Origin: Sphaerimonospora sp050942215 | GTDB taxonomy: Bacteria > Actinomycetota > Actinomycetes > Streptosporangiales > Streptosporangiaceae | NCBI RefSeq assembly: GCF_050942215.1 | Contig: NZ_CP192056.1 | Location: 3,410,001 to 3,474,000 of the forward strand | Direction of reading: 5' to 3' | Length of the DNA stretch: 64,000 nt | Shown here: piece by piece, positions 51,368-60,052 of the stretch | Numbering within the stretch: position 1 is the first letter of the stretch | Layout of the letters: every line of letters starts with the position of its first letter | Notes under the pieces: model-generated | Told to the model about the DNA's origin: nothing | Database searches by the model: none | What the model saw: the letters and a program-made list of their open reading frames with translations, nothing else | Program-made: the position numbers and the translations under genes

Positions 51368-53764
51368 CTAGGCGGTGGCGCCGCCGTCGACGACGAAGTC
51401 GGCGCCGGTGCAGTACGCGCCGGCGTCGCTGGCGAGGAACGCGACCATGTTCGCGATCTCTTCGGCGGTCCCGGCGCGCGGCATCGGCTGGCGCGACAGG
51501 TCCAGGGCCGCGGCATCGATCATCGGCGTGTCCACCACCCCCGGGCAGACGCAGTTGACCCGGATCCCGCGCGAGGCGTACTCCTGGGCCGCCGAGCGGC
51601 TCGCCCCGCGCAGGCCCCATTTGGACGAAGCGTAAGGCAGCGCCCCGCCGTGGCCGCGTATCGCGGCGGTCGACGCCACGTTGACGATGGAGCCCCCGGC
51701 GGCCGGCATGGCCGACACGACGGCCCGCATGCCGAGAATCGGGCCGATCAGGTTGACGTCGAGCATGCCGCGCAGCTCGTCCTCGGTCCATTCCTCCAGC
51801 GGCGCCTTGCGCCAGACACCGGCGTTGTTGACCAGGACGTCGATCCGCCCGTGCACGGCCGTCGTCTCCGCCACCACCCGGGACCAGGCGGAACCGTCGG
51901 TGACGTCCAGCGGCAGGAACGACGCCGACGGGCCCAGCCGGTCGGCCAGCGCCCTGCCGTCGCGCTCGTTCGTATCGGTGATCACGACGGTCGCGCCGAG
52001 CCGTACGAACAGCTCGGCCTCGGCCGCCCCCTGCCCCCGGGCGGCCCCCGTGATGATCGCGACCTTCCCGGCGAGGCCGATAACGGGCCCGCCGGGCACG
52101 GGCCGGACCGCCGCCGTCCGGGCGGTCATCGCCCCGGCCCCCTTCCGCTCCGTCAGCACGAAACCCTCGTATCCGTCGGCCCGCACCTGGTCGCAGATCC
52201 TGCGGTAGTTGCCGAACCCGCCGATGTAGGGCATGAAGGTCCGCTTCTTCCCCTCGATGTTCGCGCCCATATACCAGGAGTCGGCCCGGGGGAACAGCGT
52301 CTTGTGCGCGGTCTCGCTCACGTGCTCGGTCCACTTGGCCGCCGCGTCGGCCCGCGCCTCGACCTCGGTGAAGCCCCGGCTCCGGCAGTCGGCGATCAGG
52401 TCGATCAGCCAGTCCACCTGCTGCTCAGCGGTCAGGACCATGTTGGCGAGCACCGACGGGCTGCCGGGCCCGTTGAGGGTGAACAGGTTGGGGAAGCCGG
52501 GGATCGCCATGCCGAGGTAGGTGACCGGCCCGTCCGCCCACACCCGGCCGATCTCGGCGCCGCGGGCGCCGCGGATGTCGATCCGCTTCACCGCGCCGGT
52601 CATCGCGTCGAAACCGGTGGCGTAGACGATGGTGTCGAGTTCGTACGACCCGGCGGTCGTCCTGATCCCCCGCTCGGTGATCGCGGTGATCGGCTCGCGA
52701 CGCAGGTTCACCAGCGTGACGTCGTCGCGGTTGAAGGTCTCGTAGTAGCCGCTGTCGGTACAGATCCGCTTCGTGCCGATCGGGTGATCGACCGGGATGA
52801 GGTCGTCAGCGACCCGCCGGTCCGTCACGATCGCCCGGATCTTGGCTTCGGCGAAGTCGCGGGCCAGCCGGTTGACGGCCTCGTCGACGGTCTGGTCCGG
52901 GAAGGTCTTCGCGAACAGGACGCCGCCCTCCTTCCAGCGCGCCTCGAACGCGGCCAGGCGCTCGGCGTCGTCGATCTCCAAGGCGCCCCTGGGATAGGTC
53001 TCGTGCGGGGTTCCCGCGCCGCTGTAGGCCGACTTCCTGCGCCGCTCGGGATACTCCGCCCTGATGCGTACCTGCTCCTCCTCGGTCAGCGGGCGGTTGA
53101 ACGCCGGAACGCTGTAGTTGGGCGACCGCTGGAAGACCGTCAGCGAAGCGGCCTGCTCCGCGATGATCGGGATCGACTGGATGCCCGAGGAGCCGGTCCC
53201 GATGACGCCGACCCGCTTGCCCGCGAAGGAGACGTCCTCGTGCGGCCAGCACGCGGTGAACAGCACCTCGCCGGCGAAGTCGTCGGCCCCGGAGATGCCG
53301 GGCCGGTGCGGCGCGGACAGGCTGCCGGTGGCCAGCACCAGGAACCTCGCCCGGTAGGCGTCGCCGGTGTCGGTGGTCACCGTCCAGGCCGACGAGCCCT
53401 CGTCGAAGCGCGCGCCTTCCACCCGCCGGCCGAACCGGAAGTGCGGGCGCAGCCCGAACCGGTCGGCGACGTGCTCCAGGTAGGCCTGGATCTCCGGCTG
53501 GGTCGCGTAGCGCTCGCTCCAGACCCAGGAGTCCTGCAACTCCGGGTCGAAGGAGTAGGAGTAGTCGATGCTCTCCACGTCGCAGCGCGCGCCCGGGTAA
53601 CGGTTCCAGTACCAGGTGCCGCCGACACCGGGGGCGGCCTCCACGCCGATCGTGGTGAATCCCGCCGCGACCGATCGGTGCACCGCGTACAGGCCGGCGA
53701 AGCCGGCGCCGACGACGAGGACGTCGCAGGTCTCGGGCCGGAGGATGTCGTCGCCGGTGTTCAT
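51368..53764 (-). CDS. Baeyer-Villiger-type monooxygenase fused to an SDR
   Basis: A 798-residue single frame with two complete enzymes. Residues 1-540 are a BVMO: FAD loop GAGFAG, long fingerprint GGTWYWNRYPGARCD, NADPH loop GTGSSG, and shorter fingerprint FAGEVLFTACWP with Phe where His is usual. After a linker rich in Ala/Gly/Pro/Val, residues about 563-798 are a classical SDR: ITGAARGQG, NNAG, Ser in NVASTA, and YASSK. The start overlaps the esterase stop (ATGA). No stop or frameshift separates the halves; an internal ATG at 52129 could give a separate SDR. It likely oxidises an alcohol to a ketone, then to an ester (inference). Confidence 0.88.
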   Translation of the reverse strand: MNTGDDILRPETCDVLVVGAGFAGLYAVHRSVAAGFTTIGVEAAPGVGGTWYWNRYPGARCDVESIDYSYSFDPELQDSWVWSERYATQPEIQAYLEHVADRFGLRPHFRFGRRVEGARFDEGSSAWTVTTDTGDAYRARFLVLATGSLSAPHRPGISGADDFAGEVLFTACWPHEDVSFAGKRVGVIGTGSSGIQSIPIIAEQAASLTVFQRSPNYSVPAFNRPLTEEEQVRIRAEYPERRRKSAYSGAGTPHETYPRGALEIDDAERLAAFEARWKEGGVLFAKTFPDQTVDEAVNRLARDFAEAKIRAIVTDRRVADDLIPVDHPIGTKRICTDSGYYETFNRDDVTLVNLRREPITAITERGIRTTAGSYELDTIVYATGFDAMTGAVKRIDIRGARGAEIGRVWADGPVTYLGMAIPGFPNLFTLNGPGSPSVLANMVLTAEQQVDWLIDLIADCRSRGFTEVEARADAAAKWTEHVSETAHKTLFPRADSWYMGANIEGKKRTFMPYIGGFGNYRRICDQVRADGYEGFVLTERKGAGAMTARTAAVRPVPGGPVIGLAGKVAIITGAARGQGAAEAELFVRLGATVVITDTNERDGRALADRLGPSASFLPLDVTDGSAWSRVVAETTAVHGRIDVLVNNAGVWRKAPLEEWTEDELRGMLDVNLIGPILGMRAVVSAMPAAGGSIVNVASTAAIRGHGGALPYASSKWGLRGASRSAAQEYASRGIRVNCVCPGVVDTPMIDAAALDLSRQPMPRAGTAEEIANMVAFLASDAGAYCTGADFVVDGGATA

Positions 53765-54717
53765 GCGGGGGCCTTCCAAGGGGTCGCGCCGGGGAGGATC
53801 GAGGTGATGTCGGCCCAGAGGATGTCGCGGGCGCAGACGGCGGGTCCGAACGCCGCGATGGTCAGGAAGCCGTGGAACAGCCCGGGGTAGTGGCGGTGGA
53901 CGAGCGGCACGCCGCAGCGGGCGAGTGCCGCGGCGTAGTCCCGGCCTTCGTCGCACAGCGGGTCGAGCCCGGCGGTGACCACGACGGCCGGCGGCAGGCC
54001 GACGTGATCGGCCGCCCGAAGCGGCGCCACATGGTGGGCGGGCTCCGGCACGGCGTCGCCGCCGAGGTACTGCCGCCAATACCACCGCATCGCGTCCCTG
54101 GTGTTGAAGTATCCCGTGGCGTACCTGCGGTAGCTGTCGGAGTCGAGCGACGGCTCGATGACCGGATAGACGAGGATCTGCGCCGCGATCGGCGGTCCGC
54201 CGAGGTCCCGCGCCATGAGGCAGACGACGGCTGCCAGGTTGCCGCCGGCGCTGTCGCCCGCGGTCACGATCCGGTTGGGGTCGCCGCCGAGTTCGGCCGC
54301 GTGCAGCGCGGCCCACCGCACCGCGGCGTACGCGTCCCGGGCGGCGGCCGGCGCGCGGTGCTCGGGAGCCAGCCGGTAGTCGACCGAGACGACCACCGCC
54401 CGGGTGTGCTTCGCCATCCGGCGGCAGAACCCGTCGTGGCTCTCGAGGTCGCACAGGACGAATCCGCCGCCGTGGAAGAAGACGATCACCGGTAAGGGCT
54501 CGCCGCCGTCACCGTGCGGATGATAGATCCGCACGCGCAGCGATCCGTCCTCGGTGTCGATCACGCGGTCTTCCGCGGCGCGGACGTCATCGAGGTTGTC
54601 GACCGGCGCGCGCCGGGCCGCCACCGCCGCCCGCGCCTGCGCTCCTGTCATCTGGTGAACCGGCGGAAACCCCTCGTCCAAGACCTTCAGGAGTCCGGAC
54701 ACCTCTGTGTCGAGCAT
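53761..54717 (-). CDS. Alpha/beta hydrolase, HSL family
   Basis: A 318-residue type IV esterase. The oxyanion motif is FFHGGGFVLCD, the nucleophile Ser is in TAGDSAGGNLA, and the Asp and His candidates are in AGLDPLCDEG and GLFHGF. It abuts the AMP ligase (0 nt gap) and overlaps the fusion monooxygenase (ATGA). It should hydrolyse the ester or lactone made by that enzyme (inference). Confidence 0.92.
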   Translation of the reverse strand: MLDTEVSGLLKVLDEGFPPVHQMTGAQARAAVAARRAPVDNLDDVRAAEDRVIDTEDGSLRVRIYHPHGDGGEPLPVIVFFHGGGFVLCDLESHDGFCRRMAKHTRAVVVSVDYRLAPEHRAPAAARDAYAAVRWAALHAAELGGDPNRIVTAGDSAGGNLAAVVCLMARDLGGPPIAAQILVYPVIEPSLDSDSYRRYATGYFNTRDAMRWYWRQYLGGDAVPEPAHHVAPLRAADHVGLPPAVVVTAGLDPLCDEGRDYAAALARCGVPLVHRHYPGLFHGFLTIAAFGPAVCARDILWADITSILPGATPWKAPA

Positions 54718-56340
54718 TCACACCCCTTGGTGATGGGGCGCGCCGCCGCGGAGGTCGCGCTTGAGGATCTTTCCGCTGGCATTGCGTGGGAGCGTGCCGA
54801 CGAACTCCACCGTCCGGGGGACCTTGAAGTTGGCCAGCCGCTCACGTGCCCAGGCGATGATCTCGTCGGCCGAGGCCTCGACGCCCGTGCGGGGCACGAC
54901 GTACGCCTTGGGCACCTCGCCGAGCCGTTCGTCCGGCACCCCGACGACCGCCAGCTCCGAGATCGCCGGGTGACGGGCGAGCACCTGCTCGACCTCGGCT
55001 GGCGAGACGTTGAAGCCGCCGACGAAGAACAGGTCCTTGATCCGGTCGGTGATCTTGAGGTTCCCGTCGGCGTCCAGCGTGCCGACGTCGCCGGAGCGCA
55101 GCCAGCCGCCCGCGTCGATCGCCTCGGCGGTGGCCTTGGGGTCCTCCCAGTATCCTGGGGTGACGTTCGAGCCCCGGATCAGCACCTCACCCTGCTCGCC
55201 CGGCGGCAGGTCGCGCCCCTCGGGGTCCACCACCCGCAGCTCGACGCCCGGCAGTGCCCGCCCGTTGGTGCGGGCGATCACCTCGGCGGAGTCGCCCTGC
55301 CGGCACATGGTCGCCGTGCCGAAGCACTCGGTCATCCCGTAGGCCGTGATGAAGTGCTCGAACGGCAGCTCGGAGCGGGCGCGCTCGACCAGCGCCACCG
55401 GCACGACGGCCGCTCCCGTCGCGGCCACGCGCAGCGAGCCGAGGTCGTAGGAGTCGCGCTCCGGGCTCTCCAGCAGCGAGTAGTAGACGGTGGGCGGCCC
55501 GTTCATGACCGAGATCCGGCAGGACTCCACGATCCGCATGACCTCGACCGGGTCGAACACCGCCAGGGGCACGATCGTCAGCCCGTACATCAGGCAGGTG
55601 ATCAGGCCCGCCTTGTTGCCGGCCGTGTGGAAGAACGGGAGCGACACCAGATAGCGGTCACCCGGCCGCAGCCCCCAGATCCGCCCGTAATCGGCGTACA
55701 GGTCCAGGCAGGGTCCGTGCAGGATCATGACGCCCTTGGCCGCTCCGGTGGTGCCGGAGGTGAAGATGATTTCGCTGAGGTCGCCGGGCTCGACGGACAG
55801 GGCGGCCTCGGTCGCGGCATGGGCGGGAACGGAGGCGCCCCCGGACAGGAAGTCGCCCCAGCCCATCAGGCGCCGGCCGCCCTCGGACGCGCCGTCGAGC
55901 ATGTCGACCACGATCAGGTCGGCGAGTGCCGCCTCGACCGCGTCGTCGTCTTCGTCACGCCGCCGTACGGCCTCGGCGTAGTCGTAGCCGAGGAAGCCGT
56001 CGTCGACGAAGACCGCCCTGGCCCGCACCCGGGCCAGGATCTCGCGCGCCTCTCTCCCGCGGTAGCGGGTGTTGAGCGGGACCACGGTGGCGCCGGCGCA
56101 GTGCAGGCCGAGCGAGGCGACGACCCACCGGTGTGAGTTGGGCGCCCAGATGCCCACCCGGTCGCCGCGCCGGATGCCGAGCGCGATGGCGGCGCGCGCC
56201 GTCTCCAGGGCGGCGTCGAGCAGCTCGCGGTAGGTCAGCGTGGTCTCGCCGTCGATCACGGCGAGCCGGTCGGCGTAGCGCTCGGCCCGGTCCAGCAACA
56301 TCCGCGGCACGGTCCGCGTCGCCGCCTGGTCAGTCTCCAT
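54718..56340 (-). CDS. AMP-dependent acyl-CoA synthetase (second)
   Basis: A 540-residue ANL ligase. The P-loop is FTSGTTGAAKG, followed by YGMTECFG, RSGDVGTLDADGN and the catalytic Lys in RNASGKILK. GGGAGGG lies just upstream of the ATG at 56340. It follows an enoyl-CoA hydratase and precedes the esterase and fusion enzyme. It likely activates the acid released by the esterase. Confidence 0.92.
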   Translation of the reverse strand: METDQAATRTVPRMLLDRAERYADRLAVIDGETTLTYRELLDAALETARAAIALGIRRGDRVGIWAPNSHRWVVASLGLHCAGATVVPLNTRYRGREAREILARVRARAVFVDDGFLGYDYAEAVRRRDEDDDAVEAALADLIVVDMLDGASEGGRRLMGWGDFLSGGASVPAHAATEAALSVEPGDLSEIIFTSGTTGAAKGVMILHGPCLDLYADYGRIWGLRPGDRYLVSLPFFHTAGNKAGLITCLMYGLTIVPLAVFDPVEVMRIVESCRISVMNGPPTVYYSLLESPERDSYDLGSLRVAATGAAVVPVALVERARSELPFEHFITAYGMTECFGTATMCRQGDSAEVIARTNGRALPGVELRVVDPEGRDLPPGEQGEVLIRGSNVTPGYWEDPKATAEAIDAGGWLRSGDVGTLDADGNLKITDRIKDLFFVGGFNVSPAEVEQVLARHPAISELAVVGVPDERLGEVPKAYVVPRTGVEASADEIIAWARERLANFKVPRTVEFVGTLPRNASGKILKRDLRGGAPHHQGV

Positions 56341-56369
56341 TGGCCCTCCCGGCCCTGTCAATGTGGCTG

Positions 56370-57182
56370 TCACTTTCCGGAGAACTTCGGCTCGCGCTTG
56401 TCCATGAAGGCGCTGAGGCCCTCTCGGAAGTCCTGTGCCCGCGAGGAGATCTCCAGGGAGAACGCCTCGGCCGGCAGCTGCTCGCGCAGCGCGGCGTCGC
56501 CGGCCTGGTTGATCAGGGCCTTGGTGAGCCCGAGCGCCACCGTGGGCCCGGCGGCCAGCCTGGCCGCGAGCGCGCGTGCCGTCTCGGCCACCGTCCCGGG
56601 CTCCACCAGGTCGTGGACGATCCCCCACTCGAGGGCGGTGCGTGCGTCGAGGCGTTCGCCGAGCATGAGCAGTCGGCGGGCCCGCATCGGCCCGACGGCA
56701 CGCGCCGTCAGCCAGGTGGCGCCGCTGTCCGGCGTCATCCCCCGGGTGATGAACGGCTGCCAGAAGGTCGCCGAGGTGTCGGCGACCACGAAGTCGCTGG
56801 CGAGCGCGAGCTGAAACCCGATCCCCACCGCGTAGCCCGTCACGGCGCACACCACCGGCGCCTGGAGCTCGCACATCTGGGGGATCAGCCGGTGGGCCTG
56901 CGAGGGCAGACGGCGCTGGATCGCTCCCGGCCGCGGCCGCCCCCCGCCGCCGGAGTTGCGGGTGACGATGTCGAAACCGCTGCAGAAGTCGCCGCCCTCG
57001 CCCGACAGGAGAACGGCGCGGACCGCCTCGTCGTTCTGGGCCGTCTCCAGGGCGTCGATGAGCGCGCGCAGCGAGCGGTCACCCAGCGCGTTGCGCCGCC
57101 GCGGGTCGTTCAGCCGCAGCTCCAGCACGCCTTCCGTCAACCGGATGGCGACCCCCTCGACTGCGGGATAGTCCCTATGCAT
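56370..57182 (-). CDS. Enoyl-CoA hydratase/isomerase family protein
   Basis: A 270-residue crotonase-fold protein. The oxyanion-hole segments are RRNALGDRSLR with SGEGGDFCSGFD, and VTGYAVGIGFQLALASDFV. Catalytic Glu residues of hydratases are not clearly placed, so another crotonase reaction is possible. The ATG at 57182 has no ribosome-binding site and follows TATAAT by exactly 6 nt, so the transcript is probably leaderless. It heads the ligase/esterase/fusion operon. Confidence 0.88.
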   Translation of the reverse strand: MHRDYPAVEGVAIRLTEGVLELRLNDPRRRNALGDRSLRALIDALETAQNDEAVRAVLLSGEGGDFCSGFDIVTRNSGGGGRPRPGAIQRRLPSQAHRLIPQMCELQAPVVCAVTGYAVGIGFQLALASDFVVADTSATFWQPFITRGMTPDSGATWLTARAVGPMRARRLLMLGERLDARTALEWGIVHDLVEPGTVAETARALAARLAAGPTVALGLTKALINQAGDAALREQLPAEAFSLEISSRAQDFREGLSAFMDKREPKFSGK

Positions 57183-57188
57183 GCAAGC

Positions 57189-57194
57189 ATTATA
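57189..57194 (-). promoter_or_regulatory. TATAAT -10 box of a leaderless operon
   Basis: A perfect TATAAT on the minus strand, 6 nt from the enoyl-CoA hydratase ATG. It drives the operon running to 51368. Confidence 0.65.
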
Positions 57195-57237
57195 AAGATT
57201 GCCCCTTAACTCGCCACCCCCAATCACGCGATGTAGA

Positions 57238-57255
57238 CTATCTTTATAATGATTG
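57238..57255 (+). promoter_or_regulatory. AT-rich operator-like site and -10 box of the third ligase
   Basis: CTATCTTTATAATGATTG contains TATAAT (57245-57250) and the AATGATTGAT core (57248-57257) that recurs at 61779-61788. It overlaps the rightward promoter, as a repressor site would. Confidence 0.55.
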
Positions 57256-57281
57256 ATGATCGCATGAGGTAGGAGAGGGCG

Positions 57282-58853
57282 ATGATCACGAGCGTTCCGC
57301 AGGGGGATGAACCACCCTCCCGGTTTTCGTTCCGGCGACCCGGGCCGTCCCTGGTGCGGCTCATCGAAGAGCTACCGGCACTCGACGGGGCCACCGTCGT
57401 GCACTCGGCCGGCGGCGCCCTCACCCTGGCCGGGCTCCGTGCCGCCGTATCCCGGGTGGCGGAGGGGCTGACCCTGGCCGGCGTCCGGCCCGGCCACCCC
57501 GTCGCCGCGCTCATCGGCTCCGGGACCTCCGGCGTGGTGGCCATGTTCGCCGTCTGGACGGCGGGCGGCGTCTACATGCCGATCAACAGCCGCCTGACGA
57601 GCCACGAGGTGGCGGAGCTGATCGGCGACACCCCGGTCTCGCTCCTCCTCGGCGGCGCGGCCGACCTCGACCGGCAGATCGTCGGCGTCGGCATGGTGGA
57701 ACTGGACGACACGGATTGGACCGCACGGGTCCGGCGGCCGGTGACGGACTCGGCGCCGGCCTACGACCCCGAGATCGCCCTGGTCCTGCGCACATCCGGG
57801 ACCACGGGAAAGCCCAAGTCCGTCCTGCTGCGGCACGACGGCACCATGGACGCACTGGACGCGAGCCTGCGCAAGCTGCGGCGGCAGCGTGTCTCGGACG
57901 TGCGTGAGCCGGCGACGACGATCCGGGTCAATCTGGTCCCGCTGTCGCTGGCGCTGTGGGCCGGCATCTTCAACACGCTCTTCTCCTTCCGTGCCGGATT
58001 CGGTGTGGTCCTGCTCGACCGGTTCACTCCGGCGGGCTTCGCCGAGGCGGTGCGCACGCACCGGCTCACCTCGACCGTGCTGGCGCCCGCGATGATCACC
58101 ATGCTCTGCGACAGCGACGAGATCGAGATGCTGGAGCCGCTGAAGATCGTGCGCTCGATCACCGCACCGCTCTCCCCCGTCACGGCGCAGCGGTTCCACG
58201 ACCGTTTCGGTGTGCTGGTGCTGAATTCGTACGGCCAGACGGAGCTCGGCGGCGAGGTGGTCGGCTGGACGATCGACGATATCCGGCGTTTCGGGACGAC
58301 CAAGCTCGGTGCGGCCGGCCGGCCGTACGACGACGTCGACGTGCGCGTCCTGGACGAGAACGACCGGGATCTGCCCATGGGCGAGCGCGGCCACATCCAC
58401 ATCCGCTCGCCCTACCGGATGCGCGGGTACGCGACGCCGCGCCCGAACGGCGAGGACCGGTTCGTGGACGGCTTCCTGCGCACGGGCGACGTCGGCCGCC
58501 TCGACACCGACGGGTTCCTCTGGATCGAGGGCCGGATCAGCGACATGATCAACCGTGGCGGACTGAAGGTCTTCCCCGACGAGGTCGAGGAGGTGCTGAG
58601 GCGGCACCCGGCCGTACGCGACGCGGCGGTCGCCGGGGTGCCCGACCGCCGCCTCGGCGAGGTGCCCCACGCCTGGATCGTGGCCGCGCCGGGACGGCGG
58701 GTCGATTCCGCCGCGCTGGAGGCGTGGTGCCGTGACCGGCTGGCCCCGTACAAGGTACCGGTGGCCTTCACCCCCGTGGACACGATGCCGCGCAACGAGG
58801 CGGGAAAGGTGCTGCGCCGCGAACTGCGGGCCGCCGCCCCACCCCAGCCGTGA
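57282..58853 (+). CDS. AMP-dependent acyl-CoA synthetase (third)
   Basis: A 523-residue ANL ligase. The P-loop is RTSGTTGKPKS, followed by YGQTELGG, RTGDVGRLDTDGF and the catalytic Lys in RNEAGKVLRR. AGGAGAGGG precedes the ATG. It is monocistronic and divergent from the enoyl-CoA hydratase operon, sharing its promoter region. Its acid substrate is unknown. Confidence 0.92.
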   Translation: MITSVPQGDEPPSRFSFRRPGPSLVRLIEELPALDGATVVHSAGGALTLAGLRAAVSRVAEGLTLAGVRPGHPVAALIGSGTSGVVAMFAVWTAGGVYMPINSRLTSHEVAELIGDTPVSLLLGGAADLDRQIVGVGMVELDDTDWTARVRRPVTDSAPAYDPEIALVLRTSGTTGKPKSVLLRHDGTMDALDASLRKLRRQRVSDVREPATTIRVNLVPLSLALWAGIFNTLFSFRAGFGVVLLDRFTPAGFAEAVRTHRLTSTVLAPAMITMLCDSDEIEMLEPLKIVRSITAPLSPVTAQRFHDRFGVLVLNSYGQTELGGEVVGWTIDDIRRFGTTKLGAAGRPYDDVDVRVLDENDRDLPMGERGHIHIRSPYRMRGYATPRPNGEDRFVDGFLRTGDVGRLDTDGFLWIEGRISDMINRGGLKVFPDEVEEVLRRHPAVRDAAVAGVPDRRLGEVPHAWIVAAPGRRVDSAALEAWCRDRLAPYKVPVAFTPVDTMPRNEAGKVLRRELRAAAPPQP

Positions 58854-58903
58854 TTCTCGCACTCACCACCGCGGGATCATGGCGGGGGTGACGGGACAGC
58901 GGA

Positions 58904-58950
58904 ATCGGCCGCGGGTCCGGTGCTGGAGCGCACTCGGGCCCGCGGCCGAT
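58904..58950. terminator. Bidirectional terminator
   Basis: ATCGGCCGCGGG (58904-58915) and CCCGCGGCCGAT (58939-58950) form a perfect 12-bp inverted repeat with a 23-nt loop between convergent genes. Confidence 0.6.
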
Positions 58951-58986
58951 CGTCGTCGGCTCAGGGCGATCGCCGCCCGGCTCGGC

Positions 58987-60033
58987 CTATCCGACGGCCT
59001 CGGCACGGATGGCGTCGTCCATCAGGCGGTCGACCGGGAGGATCTCCGGATAGGTGAGGATGCCGTCGACCCGCATGAACATCTCCTGCATCTGGGTGAG
59101 GGTCTTTTCGTTGACTGCCAGGCTGGCGTCGAATGCGTAGAGACCGCCCCCGCTGATGGTGTTCTCCGGCACCTTCATGAAGTCCGCCAGCATCTTGACG
59201 ATCTCGGCGTCCTTGCGCCAGTCGCCCTCGAACCGCTTGACGGCGCAGGCGTTCGCCTTGAGGAACCGCACACCGGCGTCCCTGTCCTCCTTCAGCAGCT
59301 TGGGCCCGTACATGATGCCCGCCGTGGTGTCGCTGCCGTAGGCCTGCTTGGAGTCGGTGAGCGCGTGCGCGATGTCCTGCTCGACCGCCTTCTGGGTCTC
59401 CGGCGCGAACAGAAGGGCGCCCTCGACCCCCTTGTTCTTGAGCGCGGGCACCATGTCGGAGCCGCCGAGCGAGACCAGCTCGACGTCGGCGAAGGTGAGG
59501 CCGCCCGCCTCCAGCGACCTGCCCAGCAGATAGGAGGTGGCCGAGCCGACCGAGCCGAGCATGGCGACGCGCTTGCCCTTGAGGTCGGCCACCGACTTCA
59601 CGTCTTTGACGCCGAACAGGCCGCTGGGCGCCTCCTCGCCCTCGGGCGTGTCGATCGAGCCGAGGGAGGCGACCATCTTGAGCTCGGCGCCCTTGGCCAC
59701 CTGGTTGAACATGCCGGCCGACGGCGACCCCACGTAGACGTCGATCTTGTCAGAGGCGAGGAAGGCGATGGCGTCGGCCGGGTTCCTGATCGGCTGGAAT
59801 TCGATCGCCAGGCCCTCGTTCTTGTAACAGCCCAGGTCGTCGGCGACGAAGGCCGGTGCGAGCGAGGTGCCGGAGATGTAGCCGACCTTGAGCGTGCGAG
59901 AGCCGCTGTCGCTGCCTGCGGCCGTGGTGTCGCCCGTCTCGTCGCCGCCGCAGGCGGTCAGACCGCCGAGCGCGAGGATAGAGACAGCGAGTGCGACCAC
60001 GACGCGACGGCGCGGAAAGAGCCGTGCGATCAC
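58987..60033 (-). CDS. NitT/TauT-type ABC substrate-binding lipoprotein
   Basis: A 348-residue SsuA/TauA-like binding protein. The signal peptide ends in a lipobox (GLTACGG). The mature domain begins TLKVGYISGTSLAPAFVADDLG. The GTG start has AGGA 7 nt upstream. It is the last gene of a three-gene importer. The class binds sulfonates, nitrate, thiamin precursors and various aromatic acids. No sulfonate desulfurising enzyme is nearby, so the ligand is open. Confidence 0.9.
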   Translation of the reverse strand: MIARLFPRRRVVVALAVSILALGGLTACGGDETGDTTAAGSDSGSRTLKVGYISGTSLAPAFVADDLGCYKNEGLAIEFQPIRNPADAIAFLASDKIDVYVGSPSAGMFNQVAKGAELKMVASLGSIDTPEGEEAPSGLFGVKDVKSVADLKGKRVAMLGSVGSATSYLLGRSLEAGGLTFADVELVSLGGSDMVPALKNKGVEGALLFAPETQKAVEQDIAHALTDSKQAYGSDTTAGIMYGPKLLKEDRDAGVRFLKANACAVKRFEGDWRKDAEIVKMLADFMKVPENTISGGGLYAFDASLAVNEKTLTQMQEMFMRVDGILTYPEILPVDRLMDDAIRAEAVG

Positions 60034-60052
60034 GGTTGTTCCTTTCGGGGGA

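Noticed and set aside
51368..53764. Frameshift or assembly artefact joining two genes
   Set aside because: The frame is continuous, both domains are complete, and the linker is a plausible interdomain stretch. There is no sign of a lost stop, although resequencing would settle it.
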